The notes beneath the pieces were generated by a model. The model was not told where the DNA came from. It saw only the letters and a program-made list of their open reading frames with translations, and made no database searches. Shown in pieces: positions 9,210 through 17,018 of a stretch of DNA of 64,000 nt. Positions within the stretch are counted from its first letter, which is position 1; each line of letters starts with the position of its first letter. This stretch comes from Candidatus Rhodoferax bjergmarkensis (GTDB lineage: Bacteria; Pseudomonadota; Gammaproteobacteria; Burkholderiales; Burkholderiaceae_C). Made by a program: the position numbers and the translations under genes. The stretch lies in contig JADJFX010000003.1 of assembly GCA_016708345.1 (NCBI GenBank), positions 186,001-250,000 of the forward strand, in the 5' to 3' direction.

Positions 9210-9463
9210 TTAGGGCAATTCCACAAACCTGTCCTCTCCCCTGTTGTCGTGCATCATGGCCCGGTCCTGCGGGTAGGGCGAGATGAAGGCGGTGATTACA
9301 TCATCCGCGCATCGTTGAACAGCCTCGCCACCTCAGCAATGCGGCGGATGTTCTCCTTGCAGCAAGATGGCAACCGCCTCCTGCCGGAAAAACTGGCGCG
9401 GTCCGCCGCGCTGACCTCGCCGCGCTGCCAGACGATATTGCGATGGGTTGGATCATGTGTCAT
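9210..9463 (-). pseudogene. cysC: Remnant of adenylyl-sulfate kinase (cysC)
   Basis: The minus strand from 9463 reads MTHDPTHRNIVWQRGEVSAA.. , the usual N-terminus of bacterial APS kinase, and then jumps to KENIRRIAEVARLFNDA, which lies well downstream in intact CysC. The P-loop (normally GLSGAGKST) is gone, replaced by about 13 unrelated residues. After FNDA the frame shifts and continues as DVITAFISPYPQDRAM and GEDRFVELP before a TAA at 9210. So this is a gene with an internal deletion of roughly 70 codons, a frameshift and a lost C-terminus. It cannot make a functional kinase. No other sulfate-assimilation gene is in the window. Confidence 0.8.
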
Positions 9464-9471
9464 GGGGTGCA

Positions 9472-9936
9472 TTATTGTCTTGGCGCGTTCGCCGCGAGCT
9501 TGCGCAGCACAAACGGATAAGCGCGGTCACTGGCAGCGTGGCTCCAGCTACCGCGAATTTCCTGACCGCAGGAATCCTTCACCACCGTGCCCAGCCAGGT
9601 GGCCGAAATGTGGACGCCGTCGTCCGACTCCTCCAGCGTGAACTCGCCGCCGTCCACATCGCCCGCAATCAGCGCCCTGGTGCCGTTGCGGTTGATGGCA
9701 CCGCGCACACTGCCGGTCCGCTCGGCATGTTTCTCAAACAGCAGCGTGGCGCCCTGCGCCAGGCCCGTAAACTCAGCGCGCCACAGGCCATACAGATGCA
9801 CCGGCTCCACCTGGGCGGGCAGCGGGCAACTGGCTGTGACTGAGTTTTGAGTGCTGTTTTGGGCTGTAGCGCTTATGGACAGTGCGCAAGCAGCTATGAA
9901 AATGATAGTAGATGGAGGATTCATCAGATTTGCCAT
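9472..9936 (-). CDS. Small secreted protein of unknown function, signal peptide encoded by a repeat copy
   Basis: Encodes about 150 aa. Possible starts are ATG at 9936 or 9924; neither has a good ribosome-binding site. The signal peptide (PPSTIIFIAACALSISATA, likely cleaved before QNS) is read from the reverse strand of a dispersed repeat at 9857-9912. The mature part (about 120 aa) has two cysteines (ASCPLPA.. and DSCGQE), which could form a disulfide, and a pattern suggesting beta strands (LYGLWRAEFTG.., GGEFTLEESDDGVHISATW). I do not recognise a family. It lies 69 nt downstream of the frameshifted TonB receptor on the same strand. Confidence 0.55.
   Translation of the reverse strand: MANLMNPPSTIIFIAACALSISATAQNSTQNSVTASCPLPAQVEPVHLYGLWRAEFTGLAQGATLLFEKHAERTGSVRGAINRNGTRALIAGDVDGGEFTLEESDDGVHISATWLGTVVKDSCGQEIRGSWSHAASDRAYPFVLRKLAANAPRQ
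9857..9912 (+). repeat. Dispersed palindromic repeat, copy 1
   Basis: Contains AGCGCTTAT, then GTGCGCAAGCAGCTAT and AAAATGATAGTAG, the core shared with the other copies. It lies inside a coding region on the opposite strand and supplies its signal peptide. Confidence 0.8.
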
Positions 9937-10005
9937 GGGGGCGGACAGCACGCAAAAGCGGCCGGGTCTGCGCTGGTTGGCGCGGCAGGCGCCGTGGCCT
10001 GCCGA

Positions 10006-12111
10006 CTACAGCCGGTACTGCAGCTGCGCCACCCAGGTGCGTCGGGGCAGGGGCAGGTCGTTGGGAATGTTGCCGGGGGCCAGGCTGGGCTCGCGCGCGT
10101 CGCTGTCAAACAGGTTGCGCACGCCCGCGCTCAAGCTCCATTTGCTCTGGTGGCTGCCTTTGGTCAGTGTCAGGTCAAAAGTGTCGTAGTCCTTGATCTG
10201 AGGGCGTGCATCGGCCGCCTCGCGGTTGCGCCCGGCCACCCAGTTCCATTGGCCGTTGACCGTCCAATCACCCGCCAGATGCCAGTCACCGCGCAGGTAC
10301 AGCTTCTGATGCGGTGCCAGGCCGGCGTCCTGCTCGGATTGGCGGTCCAACAAGCGCTGGTACGAATAATTGCCTGCCATGCGCACGCTGCGGCTGGCGT
10401 TCCAGCTGGCTTCCAGCTCCAGGCCGTGGCCGCGCTGCTGGCCGGTGTTTTGGGCGGTTGCGCCGGTGGTAGGGTCGCTGTTGGCCACAAAGCGCAACAC
10501 GTCTTTCATCTGGTATTGAAACAGGTTCAGGCCCAACTGCGTGCTGCCGCTGGGCTGCCACACCACGGCGGCTTCCCAGGTGTCGGTGGTTTCAGGCTTC
10601 AGGTTGGGGTTGCCCAAAACGGTGGGGTTGTTGATGGCGTACATCTCTGCAAACGAAGGTGCCCGAAAGGCCCGGCCGTACAGCAGCTTGGCGGTCAGGT
10701 TGTAGTCCACCGCCCACACCAGCGCAGCCCTTGGGTTGGTGGTGCCGCCGAAATCGGAGTAGCGGTCGTGGCGCAGGCCCAGTGTCAGCGTCCAATCGGG
10801 TTTGAGCGTCCACTCATCCTGCGCAAATCCGTAAAAAACTTCGCGGCTGGTCGGTTTGATGAACGGTGCGGTGCTGCTGAAATCCACCAGGCTGCCCAAG
10901 GGCATCGGCAAGTTCCCCACCCCCGGCACATAAACAAAATTGAAGTTCTTTCTTTCCTTGATATTGAAAATTTCGGTCTTGTCCGCCCCCCGCTGCGCAG
11001 CCGGTGGTCGCTCAGGCCGGTGTAAAGCCCCGAAGCATTGAGCCGCCCGGTGCGCTCATCTTTGCTGGGTGTGCCAATCATGCCGTCGGGGTAACTGCCC
11101 CATGGAAACGTCACGCCGGGCGGGAATACCACCACCGTGGCTGGCGCACTGCGTTCGTAATAGCTGGCTTGGGCGCTGACCTCCCAATCCTTGGCCCATT
11201 GTGAGTTGGTGTAATTCAAATCGGTCAAAAAGCGCCGTGTGCTGAAATGCCCCAGGGTGTCCAGCGCATCGGCCACCCCTTGCGCCAATTGCCCGTTCAG
11301 GCGCTGGGCGTAGTTGGTACGCCAGCGCCAGGCACCGTAGGACACATCGAGCGCCGCGTTGAGCGAATCGCCAGCGCGTTGCAAGGGGCCGGGGCGTGGA
11401 GAAGTGGGTGCCAAACGTCGTGTCCAGGGCGGTTTGCGCATCGGCCGCAATGGTTTCGTTAGGGCCATCGGTCTTGCCGACCTGCAGATAAGCCGCCACC
11501 TCCAGTGGCCCCCACTTGCCGCCTTGCTGCAGCCAGGCTTCGCGGCTGTTGTAGGAGCCCAGGCGCGCTCCGACCACGGTGCCGTCGATGTCGTGACTGG
11601 TCTTGGTGATGACGTTGATCACGCCGGTGTAGGCATCAGCCCCATACAGCGCCGAGCCGGGGCCCCGAATCACTTCGATGCGGGCAATATTCTCGGCCGG
11701 AATCGTGTTCCAGCCGTCACCGCGATTGCCGAAGTAGTTGCTGGTGATGGGCACCCCGTTGAGCAGCATCAACACCTCCGGGTTGTACTTGGTGTGCACC
11801 CCGCGAATGGCATACACCGGGTCATACAAATACCCCACCGACACATGCATGCCCGGCACCGCCTGCAGCGCTTCGTCCACATTGCGGGCCCCAGTGGCGG
11901 CAATGTCTTGCGCGGTAATGACCGTGGCCACGGCGGGCGCGCGGCTGACCAACTGTTTGCTGCCGGTGGCCAGGCTGATGAATTCCTTGTCGCCATAAAT
12001 GGCCGCCAGCTCGGCTTCGTCCTCGGCCACGCTGGCCGCTGCGCTGGTGCCAGCCCATGCCAGCAGCAGGCAGGCGCACAAGGTTTGCAGGTGAAAGGGA
12101 GTCGTGTTCAT
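10006..12111 (-). pseudogene. TonB-dependent receptor 1, interrupted by two frameshifts
   Basis: Outer-membrane receptor gene of about 700 codons, close paralogue of the intact receptor at 14565-16703. ATG at 12111 starts a signal peptide (MNTTPFHLQTLCACLLLAWA..), followed by the plug domain (SRAPAVATVITAQDIAATGA.., IEVIRGPGSALYGADAYTGV) and a C-terminal barrel ending WVAQLQYRL. The frame shifts at a GGGGCCGGGG run (11385-11394) and shifts back at a run of six C (10986-10991), so about 130 codons in the barrel are out of frame. Both sites are homopolymers, so sequencing error is possible; otherwise it is a recent pseudogene. The substrate is unknown. Confidence 0.85.
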
Positions 12112-12241
12112 GTTGTGCCTCTGCGTTGTCATGTATCGCGGCGACCACGGCCCATGCCTTGGGTTCTCGCGAGGATGCAAGTATCCACGAAACCGGCGGT
12201 TTGCACACGGGCCGGCACGGCACAGGTCAAATTATTTTGAT

Positions 12242-12295
12242 TGATTTGGCCTGCAGCGCCCGTAAGACGTGCGCAAGCTGCTATCAAAATTGGTG
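12242..12295 (+). repeat. Dispersed palindromic repeat, copy 2
   Basis: Reads TTTGGCCTGCAGCGCCCGTA, then GTGCGCAAGCTGCTATCAAA. It begins 24 nt beyond the stop codon of the acyltransferase gene (minus strand) and lies upstream of TonB receptor 1. Confidence 0.8.
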
Positions 12296-12318
12296 TTCCT
12301 GCACTGGCCGGACTGGCG

Positions 12319-13551
12319 TCAGGCCGTCTGCCGTGAAACGGGTGCGTGCAGCCGCAACAGCCTGAACGGGTAGCGCCGACCATTGAGCAACTCCCCCAAA
12401 GCGGTGGAGCGCACCAGCAGGTGATAGGTCAGCAGCGAGAAAACAGTGGTGCCCGCAATGTTCAGCGGCATTTTGACCAAGGCGGGCCAATCCAGGCTGT
12501 ACAGGCACGCGCCCAAACCGACGGTCACCGGCATGTGAATGATGTACACCCAATAGGAGCTTTGCGCCAGATAGTCCAGCACCGGGTGGGGGCGGCCCAG
12601 GTAGCGCAGAAAGGCACCAATCCAGGCAAAGCTCAGCAGCCAGGTGCTGGCGTTGAACAAAAAGGCGTGCCAAAACGCAGCGTGCGGCACCGTCAGCAGA
12701 TGCTGGCGCTGCAGATCGGTCACCGTCAGCATCACCGTCAACACCACAAAGCCGGCCACTGCGTTGTGCTTCCAGCGCTGCTGGTAAATCGCAAACAGGC
12801 GCTTGCGGTGCGCGTAAAGGGCCAGGCCAAAGACGAAGAAGATGCCGTTGTGCAGCCACTCGGTGACCGGGGCCAGAAAGTATCCGCTGGCCGGCACGAT
12901 GCCATCCTTGTACATGGCGCCAATCAGGGCCAGCGGGATCGTCAGCGGCAAAAACCCCCAGGCGCTTCCCGCCAGTTGGTCAAAGCAGCGCGAGAGCAGG
13001 CCGCGCAGCCGCTGCGGCACTGCCCTGGCCAGTGGCGTCAGCACGGCAACCAGGACGCTGAACCACATCAGCATCCACAAAAACCACAGGTGCATGGTGT
13101 CGTCCAGCGGGTGGCGATTGGCGCGCGGGGTCAGCAGCGACGGGTCCAGCTGCGAAGGGTCCAGCACCCAAGTGCCGTGGGTGACCCGGTAGACAAACAG
13201 CATCACCGTCCAGACCATGGCAACAAAAATCACCGGCCACAGCAGCACAAACGGCAGGCCCAGGCGCTTGAGCCGATTGACCAGCATGCCGCGCACGCCG
13301 CGTGCATGCACCAGCAGCACCACGAAAAACCCCGCCAGAATGAAAAACACCGGCATGCGAAAGCTGTGAATCAAGGCCACCAGCCAGTCCGCCAACAGGC
13401 TGGTCTTCCCGTCATGCCAGGGCAGCGGCAGGGGCAGCGGATAGAAGGTGTAAATGATGCCCACGTGCAGCACGATGCCCAGCCACATCATCACGGCGCG
13501 AAGGTTGTCCAGTGCATGCAAGCGATCCGGCAATGGTCGGTTGTGTGTCAT
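12319..13551 (-). CDS. Membrane acyltransferase, acyltransferase-3 family (OpgC-like)
   Basis: A 410 aa integral inner-membrane protein with about ten hydrophobic segments. The N-terminus LHALDNLRAVMMWLGIVLH has the family's conserved Arg and His, and SFRMPVFFILAGFF is typical of the second segment. Family members move acyl groups (acetyl, succinyl and others) onto sugars, glucans or peptidoglycan; OpgC succinylates periplasmic glucans. The donor and acceptor here cannot be told. The ATG at 13551 is preferred (AAGTGGA seven bases upstream); a GTG at 13563 is in frame. It lies between two TonB receptors on the same strand but is flanked by repeats. Confidence 0.82.
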   Translation of the reverse strand: MTHNRPLPDRLHALDNLRAVMMWLGIVLHVGIIYTFYPLPLPLPWHDGKTSLLADWLVALIHSFRMPVFFILAGFFVVLLVHARGVRGMLVNRLKRLGLPFVLLWPVIFVAMVWTVMLFVYRVTHGTWVLDPSQLDPSLLTPRANRHPLDDTMHLWFLWMLMWFSVLVAVLTPLARAVPQRLRGLLSRCFDQLAGSAWGFLPLTIPLALIGAMYKDGIVPASGYFLAPVTEWLHNGIFFVFGLALYAHRKRLFAIYQQRWKHNAVAGFVVLTVMLTVTDLQRQHLLTVPHAAFWHAFLFNASTWLLSFAWIGAFLRYLGRPHPVLDYLAQSSYWVYIIHMPVTVGLGACLYSLDWPALVKMPLNIAGTTVFSLLTYHLLVRSTALGELLNGRRYPFRLLRLHAPVSRQTA

Positions 13552-13629
13552 TTTTGATTCCACTTTAAAGTTTTGCCAACTTTAATGCAATTGAGTTCGC
13601 GCTGTGCGGTGAGAGTCGTTTTTAAGTGA

Positions 13630-13685
13630 CTTTTTGCCCGCCAGCGCCCGTCAATCCAGCGCAAGCAGCTATCAAAAATGTAGCT
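13630..13685 (+). repeat. Dispersed palindromic repeat, copy 3
   Basis: Reads CCAGCGCCCGTCAATCCAGC followed by GCAAGCAGCTATCAAAAATG. The arms GCGCAAGCAGCTAT and ATGTAGCTTCCTGCGC form an imperfect hairpin. Its flanks match those of copy 4, so it was copied together with neighbouring DNA. Confidence 0.85.
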
Positions 13686-13699
13686 TCCTGCGCCCCCAA

Positions 13700-13785
13700 A
13701 AAGTACCAGGAGCGCCAAGCCCTTCAGCTTGCAACCCGTCGGCGGGTAAGCGCTGCGTTCGGCCTGGGGCCGCAAAGCCCGCCCT
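13700..13785 (-). pseudogene. Scrap of a TonB-receptor 3' end
   Basis: Bases from about 13712 to 13775 align with the last codons and stop of the intact TonB receptor (14553-14618): both share CAAGCC..., CAGCTTG and GGCCTGGGGC in order, with changes and small gaps. With the adjoining repeat (copy 3) this makes a partial duplicate of about 150 bp of the 14470-14620 region. It ends abruptly at the parE remnant and has no coding capacity of its own. Confidence 0.6.
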
Positions 13786-13796
13786 ATCTCTATCTG

Positions 13797-14091
13797 TCAG
13801 AGTGCCGGATCGTCTTCGTCGTCATCTTGCAGGATGGCTGCGTAATTTTGACCGCCGTAGAAGATGCCAATGATCGCCACGCGCTCGGCCTGTACTTCAA
13901 AGGCAATCACTGCCCGTTTTCTGTAGTTTGTGATGCGCAGACCGGGGCGCACATCATCGCGCAGGGTGCCGGATGGGGAAGGCCGCAGGGTTTCGCGCAT
14001 GCCCTGGTGCGGGCGGCATGCCGGTGAAGCGCCTGCCCGAGCCCAGATCACAAGCGGGCCGGGCCCGGGAGAAGACCACCGGGTAGATCAT
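13797..14091 (-). pseudogene. parE: ParE-type toxin remnant
   Basis: The C-terminal half reads DDVRPGLRITNYRKRAVIAF and VAIIGIFYGGQNYAAILQDD, a clear RelE/ParE-type toxin end. The N-terminal half is in another frame: the ATG at 14091 (overlapping the parD stop as ATGA) gives MIYPVVFSRA.. and soon runs into nonsense. Total length is close to a normal parE gene but not a multiple of three, so at least one frameshift is present. Toxins of this family act as gyrase inhibitors or ribosome-dependent RNases; this one should be inactive. Confidence 0.75.
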
Positions 14092-14354
14092 CGCGCCTTG
14101 TTATGTTCGTCAGCCAGACGGGCGCGTACCTGATTCGCACTGACAACGCGGGATGGGTCGGCCTTTAACGCCATCGTAGGCCGGGCCGACCTGGCCTGCA
14201 GCCAGCTTTCACCGCACGATCGCGGGCCAGCAGTGCGCGCAAGCCGTCGCGAATGACCTCCTCTCTGTGGCGTATTCGCCTGTGCGCACTTTGGTTTTAC
14301 CACGTCTGCCATTTCAATTGGCAAGGTGATGCTCATTTGTTGTGTGGTTCGCAT
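14088..14354 (-). pseudogene. parD: ParD-type antitoxin remnant
   Basis: Start MRTTQQMSITLPIEMADVV is the ribbon-helix-helix DNA-binding part of ParD antitoxins, and the end LKADPSRVVSANQVRARL is the usual toxin-binding tail. Between them the family sequence (VRTGEYATE.. , VIRDGLRALLARDRAV, SWLQA) can be followed only by hopping frames: I count about four or five single-base indels in 130 nt. The open frame is maintained by chance. The gene is immediately upstream of the parE remnant, as in intact parDE operons. Confidence 0.75.
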
Positions 14355-14366
14355 GGTGGCTTTCAA

Positions 14367-14564
14367 TGCATGTGGGATTTAATCCTACTACAAGGGATTT
14401 CAGTCGTCCAGCATGCGCCCGTCCCGTCCTGCAGTCAGTCACAGGAAGACAAACGGGTGCGTGTGCATAAAAGTGCCATTTCACCCGCCAGCGCCCGTCA
14501 ATCCAGCGCAAGCAGCTATCAAAACAATAGCTTTCTGCGCCCAAAAAACCAGCAGAGCCAAGCC
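14367..14564. other. Intergenic stretch between parD remnant and TonB receptor 2
   Basis: Apart from repeat copy 4 I see no gene. Together with 13552-14366 it forms a 1-kb region holding only remnants and repeats. Confidence 0.6.
14478..14531 (+). repeat. Dispersed palindromic repeat, copy 4
   Basis: Reads CCAGCGCCCGTCAATCCAGC, GCAAGCAGCTATCAAAACAA, then TAGCTTTCTGCGC; arms GCGCAAGCAGCTAT and ATAGCTTTCTGCGC pair imperfectly. It ends 34 nt beyond the stop of TonB receptor 2. Confidence 0.85.
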
Positions 14565-16703
14565 TTACAGCTTGTAAACCGCCTGCAGATAGCCGCTGCG
14601 TCCGGCCTGGGGCAGGTCGGTGGGGACGGTGCCGGGCAGGGTGGGTTCGAGGAGGGTGGCACCCAGCAGGTTGCGCACCGAGGCGGACAGCTCCCAGTGT
14701 TTGTTCAGGCTGCGGCGTACCGTCAGGTCCAGGCTGGTGTCGTCGGGAACGGGTGCGCGGGTGTCGCCCACGGCGCGTTGGCGGTTTTCCACGCGGTTGG
14801 CCTGGGCGCTGAGCTGCCAGCTGCCGCCCACGCGCCAGTCGGCGCGCACAAAGTAGTGGTCCTGCGGGGCGTAACCGGCGTCCTGGCCACTGGTCTGGTC
14901 GGTCGCGTGTTGCCAGGCGTAATGGCCGCTGACGCGCAGGGCGCGGCTGGCGTCCCACACGGCCTCCAACTCACCGCCAGTGCCGCGCTGGCTGCCGGTG
15001 TTTTGCCAGGTGGCGCCGGTGCCCGCCACAGGGTTGGCCACGGCGCGGATCATGTCGGCCAGGTCGTAGCGAAACAGGTTCAGGTTGACTTGCAGGTCTT
15101 TGCGCGCGGCCCAGTTGAAGGCCAGCTCCAGGCTGCGCAGGCGCTCGGGCCGGATCGCCGGGTTGCCCGATTGCGAGGGGTTGATGCCGTAGGCCTCAAT
15201 AAAGGCCGGGGCGCGGAAGGCCTGGCCCCACAGCAGCTTGCTGGTCAGGTCCAGCGTGGTGTCCCACACCAGCGCCAGGCGCGGGTTGGTGGTGCCGCCA
15301 AAGTCGGAATACACGTCGCGCCGCACACCGGCGGTCAGCGTCCAGTCGGGCCGCAGGGTCCATTCGTCCTGCCCATACAGGTAGTTGTTGGTGCGCAGCT
15401 GCGGGGCAATGTGCGGCTGAATGGCCGAATACTCGATCACCGGCCCGGTCGGTGTCGGCAGGCCGCTGGGCAGCACCAGAAAGTTTTTGTAGGTTTTGCT
15501 TTGGTACAGGTCCAGCTCGTCGTGCCCCAGGCCAGCGCGCAGGTGGTGCCCGGCCAGGCCGGTGTAGCTGGCAAAGGCCGACAGCCGGGTCGAGCGCTCC
15601 CAGCGGTTCGGGCCACCAATAAATCCATTGGGGAAAAAACTCGGGCCAATGCGGGTGCCAGGGGGCGACAAGAAGATATTGTCTGGATATTGCTCGACCC
15701 AGTTCAAATAACTGGCCTGCAGACCCACCCCGAGCTGCGGGGCCAGCTGCGGGTCGGTCCACGCCACATCGGCATGGGTGCGTTCGCTGTTGCCGTGGCT
15801 GGCCGGGTCGAGCGAATTGGCCCCGCCCACGCCCAGGCTCAAGTCATCGCGGCGTTTGTAGCCGGCGCGCAGGCGCCACTTGTCGCGGCTCAGGTCCAGG
15901 CTGGCGTCCAGCGACTGCCCCCCGGTGCTGAGCGGGCCGGGGGCGCGGCTGGCGCGGGTGCCGCTGGCGCGGTCGCGCACACTTTGGGCGTCTTGCGCCA
16001 CCACTTCTTTCTGGCCCTCGGTGCTGCCGATGCGCAGATAAGCCGCCACGTCGAGTGTGCCGAGTTTGCCACCGTGTTGCACCCAGGCGTCCTGGCTGTT
16101 GAAGCTGCCCGCACGTGCGCCCAGCTCGGTGCCATGGACCTCGGCGGCGGTTTTGGTGATGAGGTTGATGACACCGGCGTAGGCATCGGCCCCGTACAGC
16201 GCCGAGCCAGGGCCACGAATGATTTCAATGCGGGCAAGGTTCTCCAGCGGCAGGCCGCCCCAGGCATTGCCTTTGTCGCCGCTGTACAGCGTGGTCATGG
16301 GCACGCCGTTTTGCAGCAGCAGGATTTGCGGGTTGGTGGGGTTGCTGTAGATGCCGCGCATCACATAGATCGGCTGGTTGACGATCGTCGAGCGCGACAC
16401 ATGCAGGCCGGGCACGGTTTCCAGCACCTCGTCCAGGTCGGTGGCGCCGCTGGCGGCAATGTCGTCGGCGGTGATGACGGTGGCCACCGCCGGGGCGCGG
16501 CGCAGGGGCTGCTTGCTGCCGGTGACCAGGCTGATGCTGTCCTTGTCGCCATAAATCGCCGCCAGATCGGCTTCATCTTCGGCCACATTGGCCGCTGCAG
16601 CGGTGCCCACCCAGGCCAGCAGGAGGCAGGTGACCATGCTGGCGGTCCGGGTGCGCAGGGTGGGCAGGTGGCGAGGGGCGGTGGGCTGGCGGGAGATTTT
16701 CAT
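14565..16703 (-). CDS. TonB-dependent outer-membrane receptor 2
   Basis: A 712 aa outer-membrane receptor driven by TonB. Signal peptide at residues 1-38 (core MVTCLLLAWVGTAAA), then a plug domain (about 45-170: SLVTGSKQPLRRAPAVATVI, IEIIRGPGSALYGADAYAGV) and a 22-strand type barrel ending in the expected aromatic/hydrophobic residue pattern (..GYLQAVYKL). The barrel carries common receptor phrases such as YGQDEWTLRPDWTLTAGVR and FGGTTNPRLALVW. The family includes BtuB and siderophore receptors; the substrate cannot be read from sequence. It is a tandem paralogue of receptor 1 and diverges from the binding-protein/kinase pair at 17019. Confidence 0.93.
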   Translation of the reverse strand: MKISRQPTAPRHLPTLRTRTASMVTCLLLAWVGTAAAANVAEDEADLAAIYGDKDSISLVTGSKQPLRRAPAVATVITADDIAASGATDLDEVLETVPGLHVSRSTIVNQPIYVMRGIYSNPTNPQILLLQNGVPMTTLYSGDKGNAWGGLPLENLARIEIIRGPGSALYGADAYAGVINLITKTAAEVHGTELGARAGSFNSQDAWVQHGGKLGTLDVAAYLRIGSTEGQKEVVAQDAQSVRDRASGTRASRAPGPLSTGGQSLDASLDLSRDKWRLRAGYKRRDDLSLGVGGANSLDPASHGNSERTHADVAWTDPQLAPQLGVGLQASYLNWVEQYPDNIFLSPPGTRIGPSFFPNGFIGGPNRWERSTRLSAFASYTGLAGHHLRAGLGHDELDLYQSKTYKNFLVLPSGLPTPTGPVIEYSAIQPHIAPQLRTNNYLYGQDEWTLRPDWTLTAGVRRDVYSDFGGTTNPRLALVWDTTLDLTSKLLWGQAFRAPAFIEAYGINPSQSGNPAIRPERLRSLELAFNWAARKDLQVNLNLFRYDLADMIRAVANPVAGTGATWQNTGSQRGTGGELEAVWDASRALRVSGHYAWQHATDQTSGQDAGYAPQDHYFVRADWRVGGSWQLSAQANRVENRQRAVGDTRAPVPDDTSLDLTVRRSLNKHWELSASVRNLLGATLLEPTLPGTVPTDLPQAGRSGYLQAVYKL

Positions 16704-16767
16704 GGTTTCAAAGAGGCTATTGAGGCGGGCGCAAAAACAGGCACAAATGCTAGCGCAAAGTGACGGC

Positions 16768-16788
16768 GGATGGGATGGGATGGGATGG
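16768..16788 (+). repeat. Short tandem repeat of GGGAT
   Basis: About four units of the pentamer GGATG/GGGAT in a row, 65 nt upstream of the start of TonB receptor 2. Such a tract could vary in copy number, but nothing more can be said. Confidence 0.7.
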
Positions 16789-16803
16789 CGTGAATTTAAG
16801 CCT

Positions 16804-16863
16804 GAATTGCTACAGAGTTAGGAGCTGCCTGCGCTTGTTCTGCATGGGCTACAGGCCTAAAAG
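16804..16863 (-). repeat. Dispersed palindromic repeat, copy 5 (reverse)
   Basis: The minus strand reads TTAGGCCTGTAGCCCATGCA, then AAGCGCAGGCAGCTCC and CTCTGTAGCAAT, matching the block order of the other copies with more changes. Confidence 0.7.
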
Positions 16864-17018
16864 GTCGCTGAAAAAATTTTAAGCTGCCGGTTGGCAAGCG
16901 CGTGCCACTGGGGGCCGGATGTGTCGCTTTTTGAGAGGCGCTGGTAAGTCTGTATCGACAGGCCGGGGTGAAACGCGCACAATGGCGGCCACTATTTTTA
17001 TCGTTATTGGAAGAAGCT

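Larger units (their letters stand above)
16704..17018. other. Divergent intergenic region between TonB receptor 2 and binding protein 1
   Basis: About 315 nt that should hold promoters for both directions. It contains a short tandem of GGGAT units (16768-16788) and repeat copy 5. No convincing sigma-70 boxes or riboswitch core were found. Confidence 0.6.

Noticed and set aside
9249..9641. A plus-strand open frame of 130 codons
   Set aside because: It lies antisense to the cysC remnant and to the small secreted protein; the minus-strand readings are recognisable, this one is not.
12346..13557. A plus-strand open frame of 403 codons
   Set aside because: Antisense to the acyltransferase; rich in Gln and His with no recognisable domain. 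The same applies to 9847-11025 opposite TonB receptor 1 and 43145-44941 opposite rpoB.
14253..16763. A plus-strand open frame of 836 codons
   Set aside because: It is antisense to TonB receptor 2, has a low-complexity Gly/Ala/Val/Gln/His composition and no family motif. It is a by-product of GC-rich codon use.
16905..16975. Possible cobalamin riboswitch (contains GCCACTG)
   Set aside because: Only the short box is present. The other conserved riboswitch segments and the expected spacing are missing, and it faces the binding-protein gene rather than the TonB receptor.
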